Shown here: piece after piece, positions 46,391 through 58,700 of the stretch
Layout of the letters: each line of letters begins with the position of its first letter
Position numbering within the stretch: the first letter of the stretch is position 1
DNA from: Ashinkailepas kermadecensis
Taxonomy: Eukaryota > Arthropoda > Thecostraca > Neolepadidae
Assembly (NCBI GenBank): GCA_034440615.1
Contig: JAOTOM010004827.1
Location: 186,001-250,000 of the forward strand
Length of the DNA: 64,000 nucleotides
Direction: 5' to 3'
Position numbers and translations under genes: made by a program
The notes under the pieces: generated by a model
Databases searched by the model: none
What the model saw: only the letters and a program-made list of their open reading frames with translations
What the model was told of the DNA's origin: nothing

Positions 46391-46890
46391 GGCGCCCGAC
46401 CGGCGCATTCGGCACCTGCTGCGAGACTCGGACGAGGGCACACCGACTGGCAGTCAACTGACACTGGGGCAGCTCGAATAACAGCTGGTTGGCGCCCGAC
46501 CGGCGCATTCGGCACCTGCTGCGAGACTCGGACGAGGGCACACCGACTGGCAGTCAACTGACACTGGGGCAGCTCGAATAACAGCTGGTTGGCGCCCGAC
46601 CGGCGCATTCGGCACCTGCTGCGAGACTCGGACGAGGGCACACCGACTGGCAGTCAACTGACACTGGGGCAGCTCGAATAACAGCTGGTTGGCGCCCGAC
46701 CGGCGCATTCGGCACCTGCTGCGAGACTCGGACGAGGGCACACCGACTGGCAGTCAACTGACACTGGGGCAGCTCGAATAACAGCTGGTTGGCGCCCGAC
46801 CGGCGCATTCGGCACCTGCTGCGAGACTCGGACGAGGGCACACCGACTGGCAGTCAACTGACACTGGGGCAGCTCGAATAACAGCTGGTT
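46391..46890. repeat. satellite-like array, exactly 5.0 copies of a 100-bp unit
   Basis: Five units start GGCGCCCGACCGGCG at 46391, 46491, 46591, 46691 and 46791 and appear identical. The array is GC-rich in AT-rich surroundings. Because 100 is not a multiple of three and all three minus-strand frames of the unit are open, it yields long ORFs that are not genes. Confidence 0.97.
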
Positions 46891-48169
46891 GCTTTTTGAC
46901 ATGCTACCCACACAAGGGAGACAACCATTGTTCGCGAAGCGTCCTGGAACAAAGACGCATGCTCCTGACGCACAGCAAGTTGATTGACAGCAGTCATGAT
47001 CAGAGTAGGAATTAAAACACTCTTTTCGGACATGCTTCGAGAGAACTGAGTTGTCAAATCACTTGCCTGCACTTTTGCTGTTAAACATATATGTAAATAA
47101 CAAATCTGTAAACCTGCAAATCAGTGCAAAGTCCATCGACCGGTCGCTGATGGAATTCAAGACCACAAAGGGTTTGTCATGTGGCAGTGTAGCATGGTGG
47201 TCGATCTCTGTCTCATTGGACCCTGAAGGCACTGATCTAAGGTCATGAAATTTATATTACAGCGAGTTAACTATAGCTGTAACCTCCCCCCCCCCACCCT
47301 CCAATAAAATTATTTACTTCTAGCTTCAGTAGCTCAATAGTTACCTGAATTTTAGGGAGGTGGTGGTGGTGGTGGATTTGTGCTTTAGGGCGCGTCGACT
47401 GCATTGGTCATTTTGCGCCTATGAATTTTAGGGAGGCAGAATCCATCCCCCCCCCCCGCCCCCTCCCACATCTGGCTCGCACTATGTGAGAGACCCTCTG
47501 GCGTGCATGTTAATAGGAGGCACAAGGGCCAATTTGGGGCAGGCCTATAATGGTAAGATACTGTAAGAGGAGAAAAAGACCAAACCCCAATCAATATAAT
47601 ATCTTCAGTTTTAAAGAAATTATTCACCCTGTTGCATCACCATTGCAAATGCTCTCAGCAACACATGCCAAAGAGCTTGTACTAAATTTGAACATCAGGT
47701 ACATCTGCTACATAATCCAGGTAGAAAATCTGTGACACATATATCCCACCTCATTCACCCCAATGCCCATCCTTCTACTGTTCCAGTTATAATTCACTGA
47801 ATATTGAACCTAATCAATTTGTCTGACTAGTTCTAGAGAACTGTGCTGCCACAGCTAGTCTCATCCAGATGCATACCCAAAGGAGGGTACTGAATCCACT
47901 GACATGTATACCTGTTACATGCATATTTCCCCATCTATAAGCATGATCTAAAACACCTACCAGCATTAAACCCACAACCAGTCACACCAATTCCCATCCC
48001 CCTCCTGCACAATTTATCATTAAAAAATAAGGTTCTTGTATCTAAATAATTAATCCACTCTATTTGTAAATCAATTCAATGAGGAACTCTACACTACATC
48101 ACCTGGCAGCCTATACCTTGGATCAACTTTACTTCGATTCAAAACTTGTTAGCATTTAACTGTGCTGCA
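46891..48169. other. no gene; repeats only
   Basis: Copy 3 of the ~85-bp dispersed repeat lies at 47190-47275. Poly-C tracts lie at 47285-47300 and about 47449-47458, a (GGT)n run near 47355 and a minus-strand SINE tail at about 47380-47420. Confidence 0.55.
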
Positions 48170-48540
48170 CCTTGACTTGGCCCAGGCAAGGGGGTCATTG
48201 TCCACCCTCATGTCTTATATTTTGAGCAAAATTGGTGTATAGGGTTATCTTATGTCCTGAATCCACCTGTGCAAATTTTACTTCGATCAGGTCAACAGTT
48301 CAGGAGTTATAGCCTCGGGCATTTTTGGAAGGTCCTGCTGTAAGGTTATGTTCGGTGGCAGATAACTAAGTTAATTACGAGTCAAAATATAAATATCCAG
48401 ACATTTTTGAACTCGCAAAGATTCAAGAAATCCAACTCTGACAGTATGTGTAATATGTGAGGAATAATAAAAGAGTTACCCCATGACCTCAGGTCACGTG
48501 ACCTCCGGTGACCTCGATGCCCGTGAAAATTTACTTTTTC
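48170..48540 (+). repeat. left member of a diverged ~360-bp inverted repeat
   Basis: Contains CACCCTCATGTCTTATATTT, GCAAATTTTACTTCGATCAG and CATGACCTCAGGTCACGTGA. The same order occurs in reverse at about 51970-52325 with roughly one difference in four bases. Confidence 0.7.
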
Positions 48541-48669
48541 AGATTGATACGATGGAAGGACCATATTTTGCTTGACATATGGCGATTAAAATAGTACCGT
48601 TTTTGCTACAAATGTTCGTTTGGAGAGTGCAAACTTTATCATATGTTAAGATTATCAGGGATTAAACTT

Positions 48670-51068
48670 CTAATACGGCCAGGCCGGGCTGTCAGCATAG
48701 CCCTAGCCAGGAAAGGGCCCTGACCTGATGGACAGGAACCAAGCGTTTGAAAACGGCCCTCAGGCTTGCCGGAAAAGGCCCTGGGTCGTCAAAGAGGGCC
48801 CCTGAAATGACGGAGGGGCCCTAGTCGCCGCAGGGATCTCGGGCCGTCAGAAAAGGCCCTTGGGCCGACGGAAGTGGCCCAAACTGTTGAAAGAAGGCCT
48901 CAGGCCGGACAGGGCAGGCCCTGGATCGCTAAGGAGGTCCCCTGCGACGACGAACAGGACCCCTAGCCGTTGGAGGATCCGGGCCGTCGGGGAGAGCCCA
49001 GAGCCGGCATAAAGAGCCCTTGGGTCCGTGTGTATGATTAGGGTTTTAGGGCGCATCGACCATGGTAGATCATTTAGCGCCCTTGGGTAGATGAGGGCCG
49101 GAACCGCACAGGGGCCCCTTGCATGATGGAGGAGGCCTAAACTTTTGAAGAGGAGATTCCGACCGGACGGAGTGTGCTGAGCCGTGAAAGAGGGTCTCTG
49201 AGCCGATGGATGGGGCCATGGGCCGGACGTGCAGAGCCACTGGGTCGGCTTTAGCTCACGCTGATGGAGAGGGTCTCAGAGCTGACTGAGGGCCTCAGGC
49301 CGATAAAGAGACCCCGAGCTTCGGAGACGACCCGGGCTGAAGCGGAGGGTTCCCGGTGCTACGTAAAGGGCTCCTAAGCCCATTGAGGGGCCCGGGCTGC
49401 TACGCAGTAGTTGCGTCTCCAAGAGGTGAAGGGGTACCCGCTCCCTGTTGAGTTTAATGGAGCCATCCAGGCGACCGCCCTGAGGGGCAGAAATATAACC
49501 GAATGAATGTTTAAGTACATCCAATAGCTTGTGTGGAAAGTGCCCTTGATACGTGAAGAGGTCCACCCTGAGGGCTAGCTGAGGCCGTGAAGACAAGAGA
49601 GGACCCGCCCGAGAGCTGGAGTGCCTATGCCAGCTGGAAAGAGCAGTCTCAGCTGGAATTGGACCCTAATAGCTAAATAATAAACAGGCATATGAGGGTC
49701 TGAGAAGGCTGGGATGCTCTTTGGTTCTGAAAGGGTACCTGAGGGATGAACAGGACCCATGTGAGCTGAAGAGGACTAGTGAGGGCCCATCTCAGATCTG
49801 ACATTCCCCGAGATGAGAGCTAGGCAGGACTATTGGGAACTGTGATGGGCCCCTACAAGCAGGAGAGTGCCTTGAGTGATGCAGAGGATCTCCTGACTCA
49901 GAGAGTGCTGGACTGGGATTCTTCTGATGTTGAGAGTGGCCCATAATGGATGAACAAGGCCATCCAAGAAGAAAAATCCCTGTTGGTTGGCAAGTGAGGT
50001 GAGGAATACCGAGGGCCAGCCTCAGAGCTAGAATGCTCTTGAAACCGCGACAGCTGTCGATAACTAGGAAGGATCCCTAGCAGCATGAGAAGGCCATTGA
50101 GGGCGAATAGAGTTCCCTAAGAGATAAGAAGAGTCCCTAGGTCAATGATTGTGAAGAATACTGAGGGCCAATGTCAGAGCTAGAAATCTCTTGAAGCTAG
50201 AAAGACTGTCAAGGACCGGGAAGGGCCCTAACAGCTGGAGAGGATCCCTGACGATTGGAAATGGTCACAGAGGGGACTGTACTGGGATGCCCAAGCAGTG
50301 TTAAAATAATAGTTTTTCGTTAGGTGTGAAATGTTGAAAGGAGTACAGTAGGATGCCTAAATTTGCCATGGAAGCCATGCTGCTTAACATAATTTATGTC
50401 TTCAAGCACAGCTTTGATCTAATAGCGTACTCATACATGCACGTTTTTTCGTTGTTTTTGGATACCTAATTTAGGGATAATTATTTTAGCGATAACTATA
50501 CAAAATACCAATACTTATCAACCGGTATTGTTTAACAGACCACATCATAGGCAATCCTTCTACTTGGAATTGTGGTGTGTTCGTGCACCACAATCCGCAA
50601 TGATGAGTATAAGCATGAACTTACCAACAACACACTGTTAGAAATTATACATGAAGACTTCATAGGGACTAATCATGAAGCATGATGTTGATACTCAGTT
50701 GGGAGGGATGCTGATTCAGTGTTCAGAAAGTGGTATATTCCACCCTATTTCACAAATAATTTATCTCTGTGTCCAAGAAGCTTGGAAGGGGCCCTTATGA
50801 GCCAAGCAGGGACCCTGAGATCCAAAGATCCCATAAGGGCTAGTGATCATTGGGATACTGAGAGCCAATTCAAGAGCTAGAATGTCATTGCCAGCCCAAA
50901 ATACTTGAGGAGTAGGGAGGTCCACTGAGAGCTAGAGCAGACCTGACCGCAATGCTTCTGAGGTTTGGGAGGAACACTGTGGGATGAACAAAGCCACCTA
51001 AGGGCTAATGGGAGTTCTGAGAGCTGGCGATGTTTGCGAGAAACTGTGAGGCCTGTCTCAGAGCTGCT
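48670..51068 (+). repeat. degenerate 25-30-bp repeat block 2
   Basis: A GC-rich first part (48670-49340, GGGCCGTCGGAA-like units) is followed by a part collinear with block 1 (49350-51065). Two insertions are nested: a SINE tail at about 49026-49078 bounded by CCCTTGGGT repeats, and the 474-bp MITE at 50296. Confidence 0.85.
50296..50769 (+). mobile_element. 474-bp hAT-like MITE nested in degenerate block 2
   Basis: Starts CAGTGTTAAAATAAT, ends ATAATTTATCTCTG. The 8-bp duplications are TGCCCAAG (50288-50295) and TGTCCAAG (50770-50777). The collinear place in block 1, near 30690-30710, lacks the element, giving a related empty site. Confidence 0.9.
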
Positions 51069-51535
51069 TTGTCATGAAGGAAGAGGTGGAGAAGGTCACT
51101 GCAAGCCTCACAGGTCGCTTTAACAAAGCTATTGCCATCAAGGGAACACACAATATCACAAGTTCTCTCCTGCTGATGTTACAACTGTTTTGGTACATGT
51201 ATTGTCAAAAGATGGGGGATGTGCCTTGAAAGTGTCACAATACGTGGACAAAGACAAGCTAGAAATGAGACAAACAATTGATGCACATATGAAACATGGT
51301 TTGCCACCACAGCTACTTGCAGATATTGTGTTGATCTGTCTTTGGGCATATAATACAAACTTTGGATAGTTTCCATGCCCCCAAATATGCAAATGGTACT
51401 TCGATGCACTTCTGACAGGGCATGGTTGTGATGTGATATACCTCCTTATTTCTCAGTTGGATGCATGTTTGTTCAAAACATACAATGATCGTGTAACCAT
51501 GGTGTATACATTGCCCTCATGAATCTCTATGGATC

Positions 51536-51970
51536 GTGTTTTCTGTGAGAATGCAAGCATTAAGAGATGTCAAGAAGTGTTCTCGGGAAACGAAATTGAG
51601 ATGCATTTACTCAGCGAAACAACTGGATATAACAAAACACAGGCTACTGGTGCAGACCACAGTTCAGTTGAGGCCAATGGCCACTTCTGACATCAGCAGG
51701 TGCTTTTTATCTGATATAGATGACTGGCTATTGGAGGTAAATATGTACATCAGAAGACATAAATCCACACCATGCCAGAGAACACATTGCTACATGTTAT
51801 CAAACCTCATCTTGATTTTCGATGGAGAGATGGCCGAGTTAGTAGCACTATCTTCAAAAGACTTCAAATATGGTAAAGTTTGTGCCCTCCAAATAATGAT
51901 TTATAGAAAAATGCCTATTTTTAATTTACTATGTACCAAGCCAAAACATGGTCTTCATTCTGTCAATTAA
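51536..51970 (+). other. anonymous 144-codon open frame
   Basis: Open from ATG at 51536, encoding a protein with four cysteines in the first half and no recognised domain. Upstream (51070-51360), another frame is open for about 65 codons (around PADVTTVLVHVLSK). It could be decayed transposon coding sequence bracketed by the 48170/51970 inverted repeat. Chance cannot be excluded. Confidence 0.2.
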
Positions 51971-52325
51971 AAAACAAAAATTTCACAGGCATCAAGGTCA
52001 CTGGAGGTAACATGACCTGAGGTCATGGGTTAACTTGTGTATTATTCATCACATGCTACAAACATTGTCAGAATTAGATTCCTTCAATATTTGTGAGTTG
52101 GAAAATGTCTTGCTATTTATATTTTGAATGATAATCAACTTAGTTAGCAGCCACCAAACATAACCTTGCAGTGTGGCCTTCCAGAAATGCCAGAGGCTAT
52201 ATCTCCTAAACCATTGAACTGCTTTAAGTAAAATTTGCACAGATGGATTTAGGGCATAAGATAACCCTTATACCAATTTTGCCCAAAATCTGAGACATGA
52301 GGGTGCCGGGCCCTGGTCGATCTGT
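51970..52325 (-). repeat. right member of the diverged ~360-bp inverted repeat
   Basis: Reverse counterpart of 48170-48540. The pair brackets degenerate block 2 and the anonymous ORF region, so it may be the ends of one old composite element. Confidence 0.7.
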
Positions 52326-53859
52326 CGTGGAACTCCCCACTTGTCTAAACTGAATTGATGACCACTATGCAATTTCCTAAATAGATGACTATCATTCTGA
52401 TCAACACTATCTAGCTATTCTACTATATTAAACATCTCAATGATACCATCTCCTACTGTCATATACCTGAGTGAGTACATATCCTTTGCCATAAGCCAAC
52501 CTTTATAATTTCCTAAATTGCATAGTGCAATAATATGTCTAGTAGCTGTGTACTGCATTCTTTCTAGCATTTCTCTATTCCAATTTATTATTCAAGCCCT
52601 GCATTGGAAAAATGCAGGGTTCCATGCCTGCACACACAATTCATATTGGGATTGCAATTTGCTTGTATTATTGCAGTTTCTACTGTTAACCAGACAAATT
52701 TTGTGTTCTACCCCTGTGAAGCAATCAAAGAGGTTAGACTAGGCTAGGTAGGTTAGGTTTTTCAGCTGGAAAATATTGAGAAAATTTGCATGAAAGCTTT
52801 TCACAACTATTTTCCTTTTAAAGGAAGTTAGTCTAGGTTAGGTTAGGTTAGGATTTTGAAATGTTGGCATTTTTGGAGACCAGAAATGTTGCTATTTTTC
52901 CAAAAAACAAACAATAGGTTAGACCCAGGTTATCCTAATTTTTGTTAGGTTAGGTTTTTGGGGAACTTTACTTGATTTGCATGGTATATTACATGATGCG
53001 AAGCTCATTTTGGTATTCTTTTGCTAAACAACCAAAAAGCAAGCATTTCTGATGGCATTCACATCATCTTAAACATGTTCATAAGATTATATTAAAACAT
53101 GCTTTCACAAAAAACAATGAACACTCTAAAATACAACTTAACACCATTCTTCATTAGGTTAGGTTCAGTCATGTTACTTTTTCCTTCCTTTGAACATGAT
53201 TTTGTATGTTGTATTACCAAATTCCATGCCCCTTTTTTCAGACTGCAAAGCATGGCAAACTGCTTGATGAGGCTCACCATCCATGGAAAGAAATCTGCAC
53301 AGAAAAGCACAGGGAGTGAAAAATCGGTAAATTTGGAGATCAAGGTAAATTTAGATTTTTTAAATGTCTTAATGTAATAGTATGCTTTCTGACGTGATGA
53401 AGACAATGCGATCACTTATTTTCACCGCAAATGATTACTTTGAAGTCAATGGCGGTCGATACAATTGATGACGTTATAGGCACAAGTAACCTAACCTAAC
53501 CTAGCCTAAGATAATGTAGCATAATATATAAAATGTATCATAGCATAGCATAATATAATCTAACCTAACCTAACCGGAAAACCAGAATCTTCCGAAGCAA
53601 ATTTTTTGGCCATGACGTCATCAAATATATGCGACATTACATAGGCAACTTTAGTAATGATACCTACTAAACTTCCATAAATTTAGTAAATATTCTTACT
53701 ATACACTTCCCATCATAGTAAATATACATACTAAACCTTCGAGGATGTGTTCGTCAGCACTGCCCTGAACAATTACAGCATTGCAAGGAATTTCCGACCT
53801 TGGTCGCGCTGTGGACATGTCGGTTTTGGAGTATGAATTCTCGGAAATAAATGTGGAAT
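52326..53859. other. no gene; TTAGG-like runs
   Basis: Short GGTTAGGTTAGG runs near 52830, 52950 and 53155, and CCTAACCTAACC near 53495 and 53565. Such runs are common in arthropod genomes and are too short to mark a telomere. Confidence 0.55.
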
Positions 53860-54130
53860 TAAGGCAGAAACATAAGGTTTGCAATGTCAGAGTATTAAAT
53901 TGAGTGCATAGTGTTGAAATTCTTCTTTATCATGTCTATGACACACCAGGGATGGATAATTATACGCAATGTGCTATATTTGTAGTGAGGATTTTGATTG
54001 TTTATTTCTTTGCCAACTGACAAGTAATCATTTGCAGAGAAACTGAGTGGTCGCATAGTCATTTTTACGTTAAAATAGTGTATTCAAAATACAAATTCCA
54101 AAGAATCAAAATTTACCTTGATCTCCAATT
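53860..54130 (+). repeat. dispersed repeat also at 11780-12120
   Basis: Same landmarks in the same order as 11780-12120, about 80 per cent similar by eye. Confidence 0.65.
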
Positions 54131-56087
54131 ATACCGAAAAATCTGCACCAGGGAGATTGAATATACCCAAAATGCAAAACAAAACATGATGTGAGAAAAT
54201 CAAGGGGCTTAAGGCAAGCAGTTGTTCTATATAAACACTTTAACATCAAGTCAATTAAAAAATGCACATACATCATGATTAAAGCACAAACATGAAAAAA
54301 GCACAGCCTTGCAACTTTTCCTGCCAGCTGAGAAGTATGCATTTGGAGACGAAATGAGTGATCACATCATGTTAATCACGTTCATGCACAATGCATTAGA
54401 AAAGGAAATTCCAAGAACTAAAAACTAACTGAAAGTGCAAATTTCCCCACTTAACCTATACAAACCTAACCAATTGGGGTATTATTGCAGTTTAAGGTTT
54501 ACAAGACAAGCTTTCCACACATTTTACCTCTATGAATCATACAAAGGGGTTAGTTAGGTTTGGCTAAGTTAGGCTAGGTTAGGCTTTTGTTTTTTGTAAT
54601 CCAAAGAAACTTGGAAGTCCCCCCAAGAAAAAAAGAAATTGTCTTCAATAGTTTGCACATTCATAAACATTGCATTAAAAAAAAAATCCAAGAAATTGGA
54701 GATTACTGCAATTTGTTTACTGAAAGTTGTGTTTACTGCAATTACTGCAATTTTCAAAATATGGAAATTACTGCAAATTTATCCCAATTTGTTTGCTTGA
54801 TGGAGGTATAGTGTGCAAAGCTTGTCTGGTGGCAGGATACCTACCTTAATGTTATGCCATGTTTTTCAATTTGAATTCTTTTTTATAAAAAACTTGCTTC
54901 ATGGAGGTAAAATGTGTGCAAAAACCTGTCTGGTGGCAGGGAACCTAAAAGTGCAAGAATACCATGGGTCTTGAATGCAAGTAAATGTATGACAATACAA
55001 GTAATTCAATGGATTAGGTATGAGGAAGAGGGAATTTTGAAAAATGTCCAACTTGTACGGAATAAAACCTGTAAAAACTTACTTGTGGCTTCTACATGAC
55101 GCGCCGCCATTCATCCACTGCAACTCAGTAGGTATGTAGGTAGGCAGGTACCCAGGTGCCTAATTACCCAGGCACCTGCACGCACCAAACGGCCCTGGCG
55201 CACATTGGTAGGTACCTAGGTACGTACCAAAACACTGCCAACGTACCTTTGGTTCAAAATACCTCAATTCAAGGTATCTTGAACACTAGGTAATGCTGCA
55301 ATGGGGCAAAACATGGGAGGGCTCGAGACGAAGCTTTACAGCTGGTAGATAGGAAAAATGAACGAATATACAGATATCACTTATACAGCAAATATTTGCA
55401 ACACTTCAGAAATAAAAATCCAATGCTTCTTACAAGATAGGCTAGTTTTAGCTGATTACTTTTACCCAGATCTTAGATAGGCAGTAAAGTCGGAAAGATG
55501 CATAAAATCAGATATTTTTTTATATCCCGTCTGGGCTACCATTTTATCAAATCAATATTTAAATAGAATTTCTGAGCTTATTTATGGCGTATTTTGAACC
55601 ATTCCACGCTTTAGTCGAAATTAGGATGACACATGGAGATGGCGTTTCGGTGAAAATTAACCAGCATCAGGTAATCGTAGCCCCTGGCGGATCTAGCCCA
55701 TCCATTTACGGGGTGGGGCGACTTACGGCGCAGGTCCAACCGTATCCGCAGTGACGTTTCGGATGTACCTAAAAATTGCGTCAGATCGAGTTCAAAAGGA
55801 TTTCGAGGTGCCAACGTACTCATTTTTCTTATAAGTTACCCGACTTCGCCCACTATTTTTCCAAAAGAGCGTGCTAAAAATATTCATAACATAATTGTGT
55901 AGAGAGCTCAACCTACCGCCATCGTTTGAGTCACCGGATTTCAACGCCATATCCCAGTTCAAAGGATTTTTCTGGTATCTCGTGATAAGTTAGCTTGCGC
56001 TGATACAATTTTCCCTAAAAATGTAATATTTTCCAATTTCACGCATTTCCGTCAATAACGCCATGTCATCACGTGTCAACGCTCGCG
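54131..56087. other. no gene recognised
   Basis: AT-rich, with more TTAGG-like runs (about 54550-54585) and a GGTAGGTACCTAGG-type cluster at 55130-55230. Nothing else could be supported. Confidence 0.45.
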
Positions 56088-56814
56088 CGCGTGACCAGGG
56101 GCGTCGCCACCGGGGGGGCAGAGGGGGCAGTCGCCCTTCCTGCCGTGAGACTGGGGGGGGCTGAAATTTGAGGAGGCCCCTATCCGGAAATGCACAGGAA
56201 AAAAGGTAAGCAAGGAGGCCGACGAGACAGAAGATCATACTGTCAAGGAGGCCCCAAGAGTGGCAACGAGGCTCCCGCGAAACCTAATCAGGTCCTAATA
56301 GGCGACTTAGGACAGAGATTGGGAGGAGGCCCCAGGACGAAAAGGATGCCTCCGAGACGGGCGGTAAGCCACCCAGGTTAGAAAAGAAGGCTTCCGATTG
56401 ATGGCAGGATATTCTTAATTTGGAAAACGAGGCCCCCAAGATGGAAGAGGAGGCCCCTACAATAGAAAATAAGGAATGATAGGAGATACTTCTCCGGACG
56501 CAAGAGGGAGCCCCAAGATGGGCCCCAAGAAGGTCTCCGCAGGAATGAGAGAAGGCCACTGAGACCAGCCAGATGAGACCCATATTTTGGAAGGGGAGGA
56601 CCCTAGGAGAGAAGATTTGGGACAATGACACAAAAGCACCCTGCTGAGAGGATAATGAGGCTCCAAACACAGGTGATGAAGCCTCCAAGACGTGAGAGGA
56701 GGCCCCTAATTTGAAAAAGGACACACCTATGAGAGGATAGGAGGCCCCAAAAATCAAGAGAGCCGACAATTGCCGAAAAATCAAATGCCGACAATTGCCA
56801 CGGAGGCCCCCAGG

Positions 56815-57075
56815 ATTGCAAAGGAGGCCTCCATGATTGCAAAGGAGGCCCCCAGGATTGCAAAGGAGGCCCCCAGGATTGCAAAGGAGGCCCCCAGGAT
56901 TGCAATGGAGGCCCCAGGATTCCAAAGGAGGGCCCCATGATTGCAAAGGAGGTCCCAGGTTTGCAAAGGAGGCCCCCAAGATTGCAAAGGAGGCCACCAT
57001 GATTGCAAAGGAGGCCCCCAGGATTGTAAAGGAGGCCCCCAGGATTGCAAAGGAGGCCCCCAATGATTGCAAAGG
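56815..57075 (+). repeat. 20-bp minisatellite (AAGGAGGCCCCCAGGATTGC)
   Basis: About twelve tandem units with small length changes (17-21 bp) lie inside the 4.25-kb element. Long Gly/Pro/Leu-rich minus-strand ORFs over this stretch are repeat artefacts. Confidence 0.92.
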
Positions 57076-57539
57076 GCCCCATGATTGCAAAGGAGGCCAA
57101 AATACGGGAAAAGAGGCCCCAGAAAATGAGAGGAGGCCCTAAGACGGAAGGGAAAGCCAGTGGATGTGAAATGAGGTTTCGGAGACGCAAAAACACGCCC
57201 CAAAACTGGAAAGGTTCCACGAAGATAGAAAAGGATGATCGAGAAACGTGGCAGAAGACACCTAATTCGGAAAAGGACGACACAAGATTGTAAATTAGAC
57301 CCCATGGTGAACGAGGAGGGCCCCTAAAATAGGAGAGAAAGGCCATTAGATAAGAGGGATGACTCCGAGGCGAAAAAGAAGGCTCCAAGACGGGTAAGAA
57401 GGACCCCAGTAAATGACAAGGGAACTGAGATAGGAAAGGTTGCTTATAATTTGGAAGAGGAGGCACCTGGGGGAGAACAGGAGTCCACCAGGAGATAAGA
57501 GGCCACCCTTAAAATGAGCAAAGATCGAACCAAAACGCA

Positions 57540-58700
57540 GAGCAGGAGACCCGCAAGACGTGAGGAGGAGGAAAATTCGCATCGGTCCACCAGAATTCGC
57601 GCAGGGGGCTGACCCGATAAATACGGCTGGCCCAGAAAACTCGCCCCGAGGCACGAAAATCTGCAACAGGAACCGCTAAGATCGCGTTGGGATCACAGCT
57701 AAGTACAACGCGCCCCGCAAACTCGAACCGGTTCCCCAAATATCGCGTTCGGGACCCACAATTCCCATCGGTAGTCCCACAAATTTGGTCTGGGCATCAA
57801 ACATTCACGTCGGGGCTCTCAAAAATTGGCCTCTGGGACCCTATATAAGCACAGTGTGACCCCAAAAATCGCATCGGTATCCCTCCCCCAAAATCAAGCC
57901 GGAGCCTTCCAAAATATCGAGGGATTCTAAAAAATAACTGTCCGGATCAGGAAAATGGCTCTGGAGCACCAAACATATCATCAGATGCTTTCCCAAATCG
58001 CGTACGGTCCAGAACAACATACCGGAGCTCGAAAACAATCGAGGTGAGATACAAAAACATGACGCGATGGGCTCGAAAAAGCATGCCGGGATTCAGACTT
58101 TAAAGAAAATTCAGAAGATATCCACACAAATCGCAGTGAGCCCAGGAAACTAGCGTTGGGTCCCCGGAACCACGCGCCTGGGCGCGGTAAGTCACGCTGG
58201 GACCCAGTCAAATCGCATCGAAGCCCCAAAATTGCACTCGAGCGCCACAAATGTGCGTCAGAATCCCCAAATAAACACAGTGGGACCCTAAGAGCACAAC
58301 GGGGGCCGAAAGTGCAACTGGCCCTCCAAAGCGCACAGACTCGCAAAAATCGGCAGGGCCTTAAAACATGCGTTGCAGCCTTAAATAAACATACCGCGAG
58401 CTCTAAAAAAATACACCTGAAGCTCTCAAGGCACACAGGGACCATGCGATTGCACAAGGACCTGAAAAAGAGGCTGGGACCGCAAAAAGCAGCATGGTCT
58501 CAACACAAACAAAAAGACCGAACACTAAATAAACACATCGGGATCTTTGAAAGCACCCAGACACCTAAAACAATCATCGGTGCACAAAAAGCAACAAAAC
58601 CCTAAAACGAGCAGGGGTTTCGAAAATGTGCTGCACTCCTAACAAAAATGGATTGAAGCCCTAAGACACATCCGTAGACGAAGAAAGACGAAACGGGGCC
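57540..58700 (-). repeat. degenerate ~28-bp repeat block 3
   Basis: Units follow a GGGACCCCAAAAATCGCGTC-like pattern with heavy divergence. About 57827-57995 is collinear with 22570-22740 in reverse. Confidence 0.8.

Noticed and set aside
46270..46911. Overlapping ~95-codon frames repeating every 100 bases
   Set aside because: They arise from the 100-bp array in cycling frames; not a gene.
52830..53580. Telomere or subtelomere
   Set aside because: TTAGG runs are only two to four units long and occur in both orientations; they fit scattered motifs.
56284..57466. Minus-strand open frames of up to 287 codons rich in Gly, Pro, Leu, Ser
   Set aside because: They cover the AGGAGGCCCC minisatellite in overlapping frames, with no domain and no splice context.
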